Below are positions 1 through 6,463 of a DNA stretch of 20,546 bases, piece by piece. The translations under genes and the position numbers were made by a program. The stretch spans positions 1 to 20,546 of the forward strand of contig DHHG01000084.1 of NCBI GenBank assembly GCA_002403175.1, in the 5' to 3' direction. Origin of the DNA: Syntrophaceae bacterium UBA4778. Its GTDB lineage: Bacteria; Desulfobacterota; Syntrophia; Syntrophales; UBA4778. The notes beneath the pieces are model-generated. The model did no database searches. It had not been told where the DNA came from and saw only the letters and a list, made by a program, of their open reading frames with translations. Position 1 is the stretch's first letter. The number at the start of each line of letters is the position of its first letter.

Positions 1-45
1 CTCAAGTTTCGTTCAGGACACATGATCACATCTCCAATCTTTTCT

Positions 46-88
46 GTTAAAAAAAGAACTGGAGCAATGCTCCAGTTCTTTTTTTAAC
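46..88. terminator. Bidirectional intrinsic terminator after hypB
   Basis: A perfect 20-bp inverted repeat (arms 46-65 and 69-88, loop AAT) has GC-rich tips (CTGGAGC/GCTCCAG) and runs of seven A and seven T at the base. It can therefore work as a rho-independent terminator on either strand. The hypB stop codon (84-86) lies inside the distal arm, so it ends the minus-strand operon. The symmetry suggests it also ends a converging plus-strand gene to the left of the window; bases 1-45 hold no recognisable coding sequence. Confidence 0.93.
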
Positions 89-752
89 TAATTGAATCCG
101 TAACTTTTCTACTCAACCAATCCGTCCATGCATCGAATCCCTCTCCCGTTTTTGCAGAAATCGGGAAGATTTCTATATCAGGATTAAGCTTCTTTGCATA
201 TGTCCGTACTTTCTCTATGTCAAAATCAAAGAATGCCGCACAATCAATCTTGTTGATGATCATCGCGTCGACAATCTTAAACATGAGCGGATACTTTAGA
301 GGCTTGTCATGACCCTCACAGATACTCAGAATCATAACGTTTAGGGCCGCTCCAGTATCGAACTCAGCCGGACAGACAAGGTTCCCAACGTTCTCAAGAA
401 TAATCAGATCAAGATCTTTCGTTCCTATCTCGTTCAGGCCCTGCTCGGTCATTCCGGCATCCAGGTGACACATGCCCCCTGTGTGTAGCTGAATGGTACG
501 GATTCCGGTTTTGGCAACTGCAATTGCGTCAACATCGGAATCGATATCAGCTTCCATTACTCCTATTTCTATCTTTTCCTTTAGAGCGCTGATGGTTCGG
601 AGCACCGTCATTGTCTTGCCCGAGCCGGGGGAAGACATCAGGTTGAGAAGACACGTCTTCTCTTCCTTCAGTCTTTTCCTGAGTAAATCAGCAGCCCTAT
701 CATTATTATCAAGAACACTTTTCTTGATTTCGATTATGCGAACTTTATCCAT
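84..752 (-). CDS. hypB: Hydrogenase/nickel-enzyme maturation GTPase HypB
   Basis: HypB is the GTPase that, with HypA, inserts nickel into [NiFe]-hydrogenase (and in some organisms other nickel enzymes) in the cytoplasm. The 222-residue product has the P-loop SSPGSGKT at residues 40-47, the paired Cys95-His96 metal ligands in GGMCHLDAG, the GNLVCPAEFDTG segment and an NKID guanine-specificity motif. The histidine-rich stretch and the N-terminal CxxCGC nickel site seen in some HypB proteins are absent, so this is the short form. I chose the ATG at 752 because GGAG sits 7 nt upstream; an in-frame ATG at 767 lacks such a site. The start overlaps the hypA stop by 8 nt (ATGGATAA), which suggests translational coupling. 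It is the last gene of the operon and ends in the terminator. Confidence 0.95.
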   Translation of the reverse strand: MDKVRIIEIKKSVLDNNDRAADLLRKRLKEEKTCLLNLMSSPGSGKTMTVLRTISALKEKIEIGVMEADIDSDVDAIAVAKTGIRTIQLHTGGMCHLDAGMTEQGLNEIGTKDLDLIILENVGNLVCPAEFDTGAALNVMILSICEGHDKPLKYPLMFKIVDAMIINKIDCAAFFDFDIEKVRTYAKKLNPDIEIFPISAKTGEGFDAWTDWLSRKVTDSIS

Positions 753-1125
753 TTCCCTTCTCCGCATCAGTTGATGAAGATTTCTCCTCTATACCGATTT
801 CTTTTATGAGCAGTCCTCTTCCATCAATCACATCACACTGCTCGCTTGAGCATTCTGGGCATTTCATGTCTGTCTTCGTTGGATTGTAGGTAGTCGCGCA
901 CTCTGTACAGAAAACGATTGCCTCGACCATTTCAATCACCAATTCAGACCCTTCGAGAATCGTCCCTTCGACGACATCGGGGTAGAACTCACGAAGATAC
1001 CGAGGTTCCACCCCGCTGATCTCTCCAACCTGCAATACGACTTTCAGAACTTTGGCAGCATTGTTTTTAACGGCATACTCCTCCACCGTTTTCACAAAGC
1101 TAACTACGATACTCATCTCATGCAT
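745..1125 (-). CDS. hypA: Hydrogenase nickel incorporation protein HypA
   Basis: HypA is a small nickel metallochaperone that partners HypB. The 126-residue product begins with MHE, in which His2 is the usual nickel ligand, and carries a structural zinc site of two CxxC pairs (Cys73/Cys76 and Cys89/Cys92). Length is slightly above the usual 113-120 because of an acidic/serine tail. It starts 15 nt downstream of the oxidoreductase stop and overlaps hypB, so the three genes form one transcription unit. No hydrogenase structural gene lies in the window, so the client enzyme (hydrogenase, or possibly CO dehydrogenase/acetyl-CoA synthase) cannot be told from here. Confidence 0.95.
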   Translation of the reverse strand: MHEMSIVVSFVKTVEEYAVKNNAAKVLKVVLQVGEISGVEPRYLREFYPDVVEGTILEGSELVIEMVEAIVFCTECATTYNPTKTDMKCPECSSEQCDVIDGRGLLIKEIGIEEKSSSTDAEKGNG

Positions 1126-1140
1126 GTGGGTTCCCTTTTG

Positions 1141-3810
1141 CTATTTTCCTGAAATCATTTTTACCGTGATTCGTCCTGCGCGCACCACCGTGGCTTTTGT
1201 AGCCCTTGTGTATAGTTCAAAGAATGTCTTTGCGGGAACGGTCTCGCCGACTCTCTCCAGGTGTATCGCATCGAAATTGCACCGTCTGGTGCAGACGCCG
1301 CAGCCGTAGCAAACGTCTGGATCAACGATGCTCAGACCGCAATGTAGACAGCGTTGCGCTTCTTTCTTGACCTGCTCTTCGGTAAGGCCTGCACGCAGGT
1401 CGGCAAAGGTGGTCTTTGCCAGCGTAGGATCGACCGGTCTCATCATCTGCCTGGGGATGCGGTCATAACTGGAGGTGTCGAGCTTTTTCTTATCAAGTGC
1501 TACGTAGTCTTGTTCGCGGTTCATGAACAGATCCAATCCCAGTACATACCGAGAGATAGATTCCGCACCCTGCTTTCCGTTTGCAATAGCATCTATTGCA
1601 AACTTGGGTCCGGTAACCACATCTCCACCTGCGAACACATCGGGCGCTGCCGACTGGAAGGAGACATCCGCAACCTGAATCCTGTTGCGTCCATCGAGAA
1701 TGATCTTTTCGCCCTTGTTCAAATTGCCCCAGTCGATCATCTGACCGATGGCGAGAAGAACTTTGGAAGCTGGTATGGTGATGGTTACCTTTTCATCATA
1801 CTTCGGAGCGAATCGGCCATTATCAAATACCGATACGCATTTCTTGAACTCTACGCCGGTCACTTTTCCTTCTTTCGATAGAATTCGCTTTGGTCCCCAT
1901 CCGTTGTTCAGTACGATGCCTTCTTCTTTTGCCTCTTGCTGTTCTTCCTTAAGAGCAGGCATCTCTTCCGCGCTTTCAAGACAATAAAGATTAACGCTTT
2001 CAGCGCCCGCCCGGACTGCCGCGCGTGCTACGTCGATGGCCACGTTTCCGCCGCCTACAACAATAACCGGTCCTTCCAGTTTTACGTTGCTGTCCAAGTT
2101 GACGCTACGGAGGAATTCAATTCCGTTGATGACATCTCCAAGGTTTTCTCCTTCGATGCCGAGAGATGCGCCTTTCTGGGCTCCAATCGCAACATAGAAT
2201 GCCTTATACCCTTCTTTACGGAGTTTTTCAATCGTAGTATCCTTGCCAACTTCAACACCGGTCTTGAATTCGATCCCCAGTTCTTTCAGGATATTGATCT
2301 CCGTATTAATGACATCCTTATCCAGACGGAAGGAGGGGATACCCAGGGTCAGCATTCCGCCGAGTACTTTCTCCCTCTCGAATACCGTTACCTTATAACC
2401 CTCGATGGCGAGATAGTAAGCGCAGGTTAAGCCGGCAGGTCCGGCACCGATGACCGCAATCTTCTTGCCGGCCTTCGCTGAAGGATCGTATTCGGTCTTG
2501 ATCTGCGGGATGAACCGATTCTCGGAGTTGCGTTCCTGATCGGCGATAAACATCTTGATAGCATCAATGGCAAGCGCCTCGTCTACCGTGCCGCGCGTAC
2601 ATTCACTTTCGCAGGGGTGAGGACAAATCCTTCCGCAGACGGCGGGGAAGGGGTTGTCTTTCTTGATCACTTCCAAAGCCTCTCTGTATTTTCCCTCGGC
2701 TGCTTTCTGGATATAACCCTGTACGGAAATATGCGCGGGGCATATTGTCTTACAGGGCGCCGTGCCTCTGTTCGATACGATCTTTTTATCCCGGTAATTT
2801 TCATTCCACATGCCTTGGCCCCAAAGGCTATTCTCGGGTATTTTGGTCTTTTCGATCTGAGTCTCTATCGATTTGCACAGACCGTCTCCCAATTTGATAG
2901 CATTCATCGGACAGACAGAAACGCATTCACCACAGGCCACGCATTTCTCTTGATCTATCTTCGCTATGAAATTGGACTTGCAGAATCCTGCCCCGCCGAA
3001 CTGTTTGACGGTTCTGAATCCGGCGCACGAACAACCGCAGCAGTTGCAGATATAAGAGGATTCGCCGAGTCCCTCAGTCGCAAAGACGTGATGAACAAGA
3101 CCGGCCTTCTCCACGAAATCCAGAATCTTGAGAGCCTCTTCCTTGCTGACCTGCCTGCCTCTCTTGGTTTTGATGTAGTATACGGCATGCGGTCCGAGCT
3201 GAAAGCACGTATCCTCTATGGGGTGATCACATCCCTTCCCGAGCATTCTCATGGATTCACGACAGAGGCACGGGGCAACAGTTACGCATTCCGCCTCCAT
3301 GATGTACCTTTTTATATCTTCAGAAGAAAGGATCTTTGACTGTGCCGCTATCTCCTTCATGACCGGGACGGTTTTCATCATGCCGGCGTCTTTTCGCCCC
3401 AGAAGACCAAACAAGTATGGCATCTGCTGATCCCCTGGCATATCCACAAACAATTGGGCCATTTCCTTGTCTAGGGTTCTGCGGTCCATCATGTACTCAT
3501 AAATACCCGGAACAAAAGGAGCCAGACGATAATACGGCTTATCTTTGATGAAATGCGCGAAGATGGCACCGTGATCCGCCATGTTCCAGAGCATCTTGCT
3601 GACCTGTTCTACCGGTCGGCCAACTTTTTTGGCGTAATCTTCGGCGGAGATCGGTTTCCTTGTCAGGTGCATTCCCAACTCAGCTTCTTCCGCTGAAATC
3701 AGTTTTTTGAGAATCTTTACCCAGACCGAGCTCTCCATTACCGGTCCGATCATAAGACCCCCATGCCAGCTAACGCGGTTAGCAAACTTACAGTGAGCGC
3801 TCCTAGCCAT
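1141..3810 (-). CDS. Multidomain Fe-S/FAD/NAD(P) oxidoreductase (glutamate synthase small-subunit-like core)
   Basis: An 889-residue cytoplasmic electron-transfer flavoprotein. In order: a winged-helix-like N-terminal region (about 55-110); a cysteine-rich part with CLC near 181-183 and the cluster CNCCGCSC at 255-262; a ferredoxin-type 4Fe-4S motif CVACGECVSVC at 290-300; a GltD/DPD-type Fe-S domain with cysteines from 353 to 404; an FAD Rossmann motif IGAGPAG (454-460); a second nucleotide site VVGGGNVAID (584-593); an FAD-closing motif AGGDVVTGP; and a C-terminal 4Fe-4S pair (CLHCG at 821, CYGCGVCTRRC at 834-844). This core is known in NADPH-dependent glutamate synthase small subunits and NfnB-like transhydrogenases. 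The actual donor and acceptor are unknown. The ATG follows GGAGGG closely. Placement before hypAB and behind operator-like repeats suggests a hydrogen/redox role. Confidence 0.85.
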   Translation of the reverse strand: MARSAHCKFANRVSWHGGLMIGPVMESSVWVKILKKLISAEEAELGMHLTRKPISAEDYAKKVGRPVEQVSKMLWNMADHGAIFAHFIKDKPYYRLAPFVPGIYEYMMDRRTLDKEMAQLFVDMPGDQQMPYLFGLLGRKDAGMMKTVPVMKEIAAQSKILSSEDIKRYIMEAECVTVAPCLCRESMRMLGKGCDHPIEDTCFQLGPHAVYYIKTKRGRQVSKEEALKILDFVEKAGLVHHVFATEGLGESSYICNCCGCSCAGFRTVKQFGGAGFCKSNFIAKIDQEKCVACGECVSVCPMNAIKLGDGLCKSIETQIEKTKIPENSLWGQGMWNENYRDKKIVSNRGTAPCKTICPAHISVQGYIQKAAEGKYREALEVIKKDNPFPAVCGRICPHPCESECTRGTVDEALAIDAIKMFIADQERNSENRFIPQIKTEYDPSAKAGKKIAVIGAGPAGLTCAYYLAIEGYKVTVFEREKVLGGMLTLGIPSFRLDKDVINTEINILKELGIEFKTGVEVGKDTTIEKLRKEGYKAFYVAIGAQKGASLGIEGENLGDVINGIEFLRSVNLDSNVKLEGPVIVVGGGNVAIDVARAAVRAGAESVNLYCLESAEEMPALKEEQQEAKEEGIVLNNGWGPKRILSKEGKVTGVEFKKCVSVFDNGRFAPKYDEKVTITIPASKVLLAIGQMIDWGNLNKGEKIILDGRNRIQVADVSFQSAAPDVFAGGDVVTGPKFAIDAIANGKQGAESISRYVLGLDLFMNREQDYVALDKKKLDTSSYDRIPRQMMRPVDPTLAKTTFADLRAGLTEEQVKKEAQRCLHCGLSIVDPDVCYGCGVCTRRCNFDAIHLERVGETVPAKTFFELYTRATKATVVRAGRITVKMISGK

Positions 3811-3860
3811 AAAAAATCCCTCCTTCTTTTAGGTGCACATGCCGTGCGCCAATGTGATGA

Positions 3861-3938
3861 TTATTGGAACCATATACCAATATTATTATGCGGAAAACCA
3901 TATACATATATCGTTATATACTGGGCCCACAAAACCAT
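3861..3938 (-). CDS. Possible 25-residue leader peptide
   Basis: A very short open frame in the leader between the regulator and the oxidoreductase. An ATG at 3938 is preceded by a strong Shine-Dalgarno (GGAGGAA at 3947-3953) with 8-nt spacing, and the frame ends in TAA at 3861. The predicted peptide is rich in aromatic and isoleucine residues and matches nothing I recognise. It spans both operator-like repeats, so its reading may be accidental. It could be translated only from a transcript starting upstream, for example read-through from the regulator gene. Confidence 0.25.
   Translation of the reverse strand: MVLWAQYITIYVYGFPHNNIGIWFQ
3870..3891 (-). promoter_or_regulatory. Operator-like repeat S1
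   Basis: One of three related 22-bp AT-rich elements. On the minus strand it ends in TATATGG and matches the element in the regulator's promoter at 16 of 22 positions by eye. It lies 60 bp before the oxidoreductase start. Binding by the adjacent ArsR-family protein is inferred from its position only. Confidence 0.5.
3898..3919 (-). promoter_or_regulatory. Operator-like repeat S2
   Basis: Second 22-bp element, offset 28 bp from S1 and in the same orientation (minus strand ATATAACGATAT then TATATGG). It is an imperfect dyad (ATATA ... TATAT), as is usual for SmtB/ArsR-type operators. With S1 it forms a tandem site likely to overlap the promoter of the oxidoreductase-hypAB operon, although I could not place a convincing -35/-10 pair there. 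Confidence 0.5.
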
Positions 3939-3981
3939 TAACGAAATTCCTCCATTTTTTTAACCGCCCCTTTTCAGAATA

Positions 3982-4398
3982 CTATTCGAAACCGCTCACC
4001 CCGGATTGTAGGGATAAATCCCCATCAGGAGCTATACAGGTATCCTTGTATTGACACTCATCGCAGCTAAAATTGTATGGGCAAGGCGAATAGACGGCTG
4101 CGAACGCATAATCGAGCTGTTTCTTGTAATCCGCTAGGGCTTCTTTATCGAGGCTGTAGAAGACACTCATTCCCACACGAGTGCGTTGTACCAGGTGAAC
4201 ATTATAAAGCACCTGAAGGTGTTTGGTGGCAGCGGGCTGAGAAATGCCCAGGATGCCGGCGAGGTCACTGACACTGAGTGTATGCTCGGGAGTCGAGCCG
4301 AGAATCTTGATCATCATCATGCGATTGGTGTCAGAGATAGCTTTATTGTAAAAGCACATACGAGGGACGAGACCAGATTTATTACTCATTTCATTCAC
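3982..4398 (-). CDS. ArsR/SmtB-family winged-helix regulator with cysteine-rich tail
   Basis: A 138-residue DNA-binding repressor-type protein. The winged helix runs from about residue 20 to 95, with the recognition region LGISQPAATKHLQVL and a wing ending in VFYSL. The C-terminal tail carries cysteines in CPYNFSCDECQYKDTC, four within 16 residues, a plausible metal or Fe-S sensing site not typical of the metal sites of the classical ArsR/SmtB proteins. The start is uncertain: a GTG at 4398 and an in-frame ATG at 4389 are both possible, neither with a strong ribosome site. It lies immediately upstream of, and in the same direction as, the oxidoreductase-hypAB genes, and its promoter contains the same repeat found before them. 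This suggests autoregulation plus control of the operon; the signal sensed is unknown. Confidence 0.85.
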   Translation of the reverse strand: MNEMSNKSGLVPRMCFYNKAISDTNRMMMIKILGSTPEHTLSVSDLAGILGISQPAATKHLQVLYNVHLVQRTRVGMSVFYSLDKEALADYKKQLDYAFAAVYSPCPYNFSCDECQYKDTCIAPDGDLSLQSGVSGFE

Positions 4399-4429
4399 TC
4401 AGTTTTGCATGATGTATTTTCGGTTATGA

Positions 4430-4451
4430 CCGTATAGCCATATTGTTATAT
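4430..4451 (-). promoter_or_regulatory. Operator-like repeat S3 in the regulator promoter
   Basis: Third copy of the 22-bp element (minus strand ATATAACAATAT, then TATACGG). It fills the space between the perfect TTGACA at 4452-4457 and the -10-like TATACG at 4431-4436. A protein bound here would block RNA polymerase, consistent with negative autoregulation. Confidence 0.55.
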
Positions 4452-4457
4452 TGTCAA
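4431..4457 (-). promoter_or_regulatory. Sigma-70-type promoter of the ArsR-family gene
   Basis: On the minus strand a consensus -35 TTGACA (4452-4457) is followed after 15 nt by TATACG (4431-4436). The spacing is shorter than the optimum of 17, so activity may be low or a neighbouring hexamer may serve as -10. It ends 32 bp before the GTG at 4398. Confidence 0.5.
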
Positions 4458-4590
4458 GAAAAAAATAGAAGATTTCAGCCCGGATTCTCGAGGATGAGGC
4501 CAGGAGGACCATGCGCCATGTGATTCAAATTACAGACCACTTTACGAGGATGTGCTATTTCTGGATCCAAATCAATACAGGGGATGATGA

Positions 4591-4935
4591 ATGAAAAGAT
4601 TGCTCTTTTTTGTGGTCCTCTCTTTTTTTGCGATAGGGATGATATGTCATGAAGGCTACGCCTTCGAGGGTAGTTCGCTGCATTCGACTCAGCAGAATTC
4701 TGATTGGCTGGCTGCAGAAATGCCTTTAAAGACATGGCTAGGTATTTCAGAAAGTGAGAGGATCAAAATCGCGAGAGGTTTTGTGGATGATTACTATCAG
4801 ATGGACAAAACTTGTGATTATGCAAAAATCAAAGCCTTTTACGATGAGAAAAAAAATCTGACCTCGATTTATGTAGAGTGTTTGAAGCGCTCTCAACCTA
4901 AATTACAGGATAAGAAAGATCCTCAAGGCGTGTGA
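4591..4935 (+). CDS. Small secreted protein of unknown function
   Basis: I do not recognise this 114-residue product. It begins with MKR and a long hydrophobic stretch (residues 4-18), then GYA before Phe, which looks like a Sec signal peptide cleaved near residue 24. It is not a lipoprotein: the cysteine at 20 is not in a lipobox. The mature part of about 90 residues is charged, mostly helical in composition, and has two cysteines (about 75 and 97) that could pair in the periplasm. The ATG at 4591 has AGGGG about 8 nt upstream. It stands alone between the divergent regulator gene and a 490-bp gap, with no operon partner. Confidence 0.7.
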   Translation: MKRLLFFVVLSFFAIGMICHEGYAFEGSSLHSTQQNSDWLAAEMPLKTWLGISESERIKIARGFVDDYYQMDKTCDYAKIKAFYDEKKNLTSIYVECLKRSQPKLQDKKDPQGV

Positions 4936-5074
4936 TAGCGTTTCTTCGAACGATGTACCGGCAGGGGAGCTAATTCGACGGAAAGCGAAGAAGGCTCCTC
5001 TGGGTTGTGATCCGATCTCAAAAGCTGCGCACCTGTAGAAGGATGCGCTCTTTTCGAGATGTTGCCTCCCTAAT

Positions 5075-5239
5075 TTACCGCATCATTATCATTCGGAATC
5101 CCGTCTCTTTTAAAGTCTTTGTCCTCACGGGGAAACCATTAAGATGCTCAGGATATTCCGCCGGTAGACCGCTCTGTTTAAGATAACATATCAGATTCTT
5201 GCGGCCTCTTGCCGTAGCGATATAGATGTGTATTTCTCT
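5075..5239 (-). pseudogene. Possible gene remnant (protein-like 54-codon open fragment)
   Basis: Between an in-frame TGA and the TAA at 5075-5077 there is an open frame of 54 codons with protein-like composition (for example IYIATARGRKNL and LNGFPVRTKTLKETGFR). The only ATG codons are in its last five codons, so it cannot be expressed as an intact gene. It may be the 3' end of a decayed gene. I do not recognise the family, and chance is a real alternative for this length. Confidence 0.25.
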
Positions 5240-5255
5240 TCACACCCCCCGCGAA

Positions 5256-5283
5256 TTGACTTATCCATTCCGTTCAGTATAGA
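5256..5283 (+). promoter_or_regulatory. Candidate promoter of the fatty-acid-like operon
   Basis: TTGACT (5256-5261) is separated by 16 nt from TATAGA (5278-5283), a fair sigma-70-type match about 145 bp before the first gene of the operon. It is the best pair I could find in the gap. It leaves a leader of about 140 nt. Confidence 0.4.
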
Positions 5284-5428
5284 TCCTGAAAAAAATACCG
5301 GTAACAAATTATGTTTTTAAAATCAGCTACATAAATAGCAAGCAGATATGTCCGCCTCATGGCACGGAATCTGCTACAAGCGGAAAAGTTCAGGTTGGAA
5401 TGATTGGCTTTAGGAGGGCATTCCGAAA

Positions 5429-6373
5429 TTGACAGAAAAAACCGTTGCCGTTGTTTTTCCCGGGCAGGGCTCACAGCGTCCCGGCATGGGGAAAGACTTT
5501 TATAGTGAAATTAAAGAATGTCGCGAAGTTTACGAAGAGGCCTCTGATTCTCTCGGCTGGGATGTTGCCGCGATGTGCTTCGGAGAAGATGATCGCCTTA
5601 ATATGACAGAGTTTACTCAGCCCTGTATTGTCGCGACTGAAATAGCCATGTTGCGCGGTTTGAAAGCGCTTTATGAATTTTCCCCCGAGTTTTTTGGGGG
5701 GCATAGTCTGGGCGAATTTACCGCTCTGGTTGCTTCCGGATTTATGCCGTTTGCCGCTGCTGTAAAGATTGTCCATGTCAGAGGGCGCCTCATGCAGGAG
5801 GCGGTGGCGGTAGGAACCGGCAGCATGTCGGCTGTGATTTCAGAGAATCTGGACACGGAAAACATTCGCACGGCGCTTTCGGGTATCCCTGTTGACATTG
5901 CCAATATAAATTCCGCAAACCAGATAGTAATCAGCGGTGCGGCCGCGGCAATGCCATATGCGGAAGAGTTGATGAAGGATGCCCTTGGGGGGCGACCTTT
6001 TCGGTTCGTCGCTTTGAATGTAAGCGCGCCTTTTCACAGCCGGTTTATGAGCACAATCAAAAATTCTTTTTTGGAAACGCTTCAAAAATACGGAAGCGCC
6101 ATGATTGCGGAGAAGGCCACCTGTGTCACCTCGAATTATACCGGAGACTTTCATTGTGGCAATATATCCAAAATTCAGGGAAATCTGGTGGCTCAATTAA
6201 GTAATGCCGTGAATTGGCGAAGCAATATGGAACAGCTTTCGTCTAAGGCAAACAGCATTTACGAAGTCGGCCCGGGCCGTCCGTTGAGGGATTTTTTCAA
6301 AACAATCGGCGTGGGTTGCTCGTCCATAACTACGTTATCAGCCGCAAGGAAAACGTTGGAAGAGAACTTGTAG
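5429..6373 (+). CDS. fabD: Malonyl-CoA:ACP transacylase (FabD-type)
   Basis: Transfers malonyl groups from CoA to the acyl carrier protein, supplying extender units for chain elongation. The 314-residue product has the oxyanion motif PGQGSQ (11-16), the nucleophile elbow GHSLGE with Ser93, the malonate-carboxylate-binding Arg118 in RGRLMQEAV and the catalytic His203 in PFHSRFM. Length is normal for the family. The TTG start at 5429 is favoured because AGGAGGG lies 10 nt upstream and the protein then begins with the usual TVAVVFPGQGSQ. It is the first gene of a ten-gene co-directional cluster that contains its own carrier protein. As FabD-type enzymes also occur as discrete trans-acyltransferases, a dedicated rather than housekeeping role is likely. 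Confidence 0.93.
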   Translation: MTEKTVAVVFPGQGSQRPGMGKDFYSEIKECREVYEEASDSLGWDVAAMCFGEDDRLNMTEFTQPCIVATEIAMLRGLKALYEFSPEFFGGHSLGEFTALVASGFMPFAAAVKIVHVRGRLMQEAVAVGTGSMSAVISENLDTENIRTALSGIPVDIANINSANQIVISGAAAAMPYAEELMKDALGGRPFRFVALNVSAPFHSRFMSTIKNSFLETLQKYGSAMIAEKATCVTSNYTGDFHCGNISKIQGNLVAQLSNAVNWRSNMEQLSSKANSIYEVGPGRPLRDFFKTIGVGCSSITTLSAARKTLEENL

Positions 6374-6463
6374 GATTCGAATCGAATCGGACCATGCGAT
6401 ACTAACCGGATGTCCGGGATCAATAAAGCCGAATCGGCCTTATAAAGGAGTTGGGGGGAGAGA

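Larger units (their letters stand above)
4936..5428. other. 490-bp intergenic stretch without an intact gene
   Basis: No complete coding sequence, RNA gene or clear terminator is visible. On the minus strand an open, protein-like 54-codon stretch (5075-5239) lacks a start codon, and on the plus strand a candidate promoter lies at 5256-5283. The rest shows nothing I can interpret. Confidence 0.6.

Noticed and set aside
2617..3339. 240-codon open frame on the plus strand inside the oxidoreductase gene
   Set aside because: It is antisense to a gene with clear cofactor motifs, has no ribosome site or domain signature, and is explained by codon bias of the real gene.
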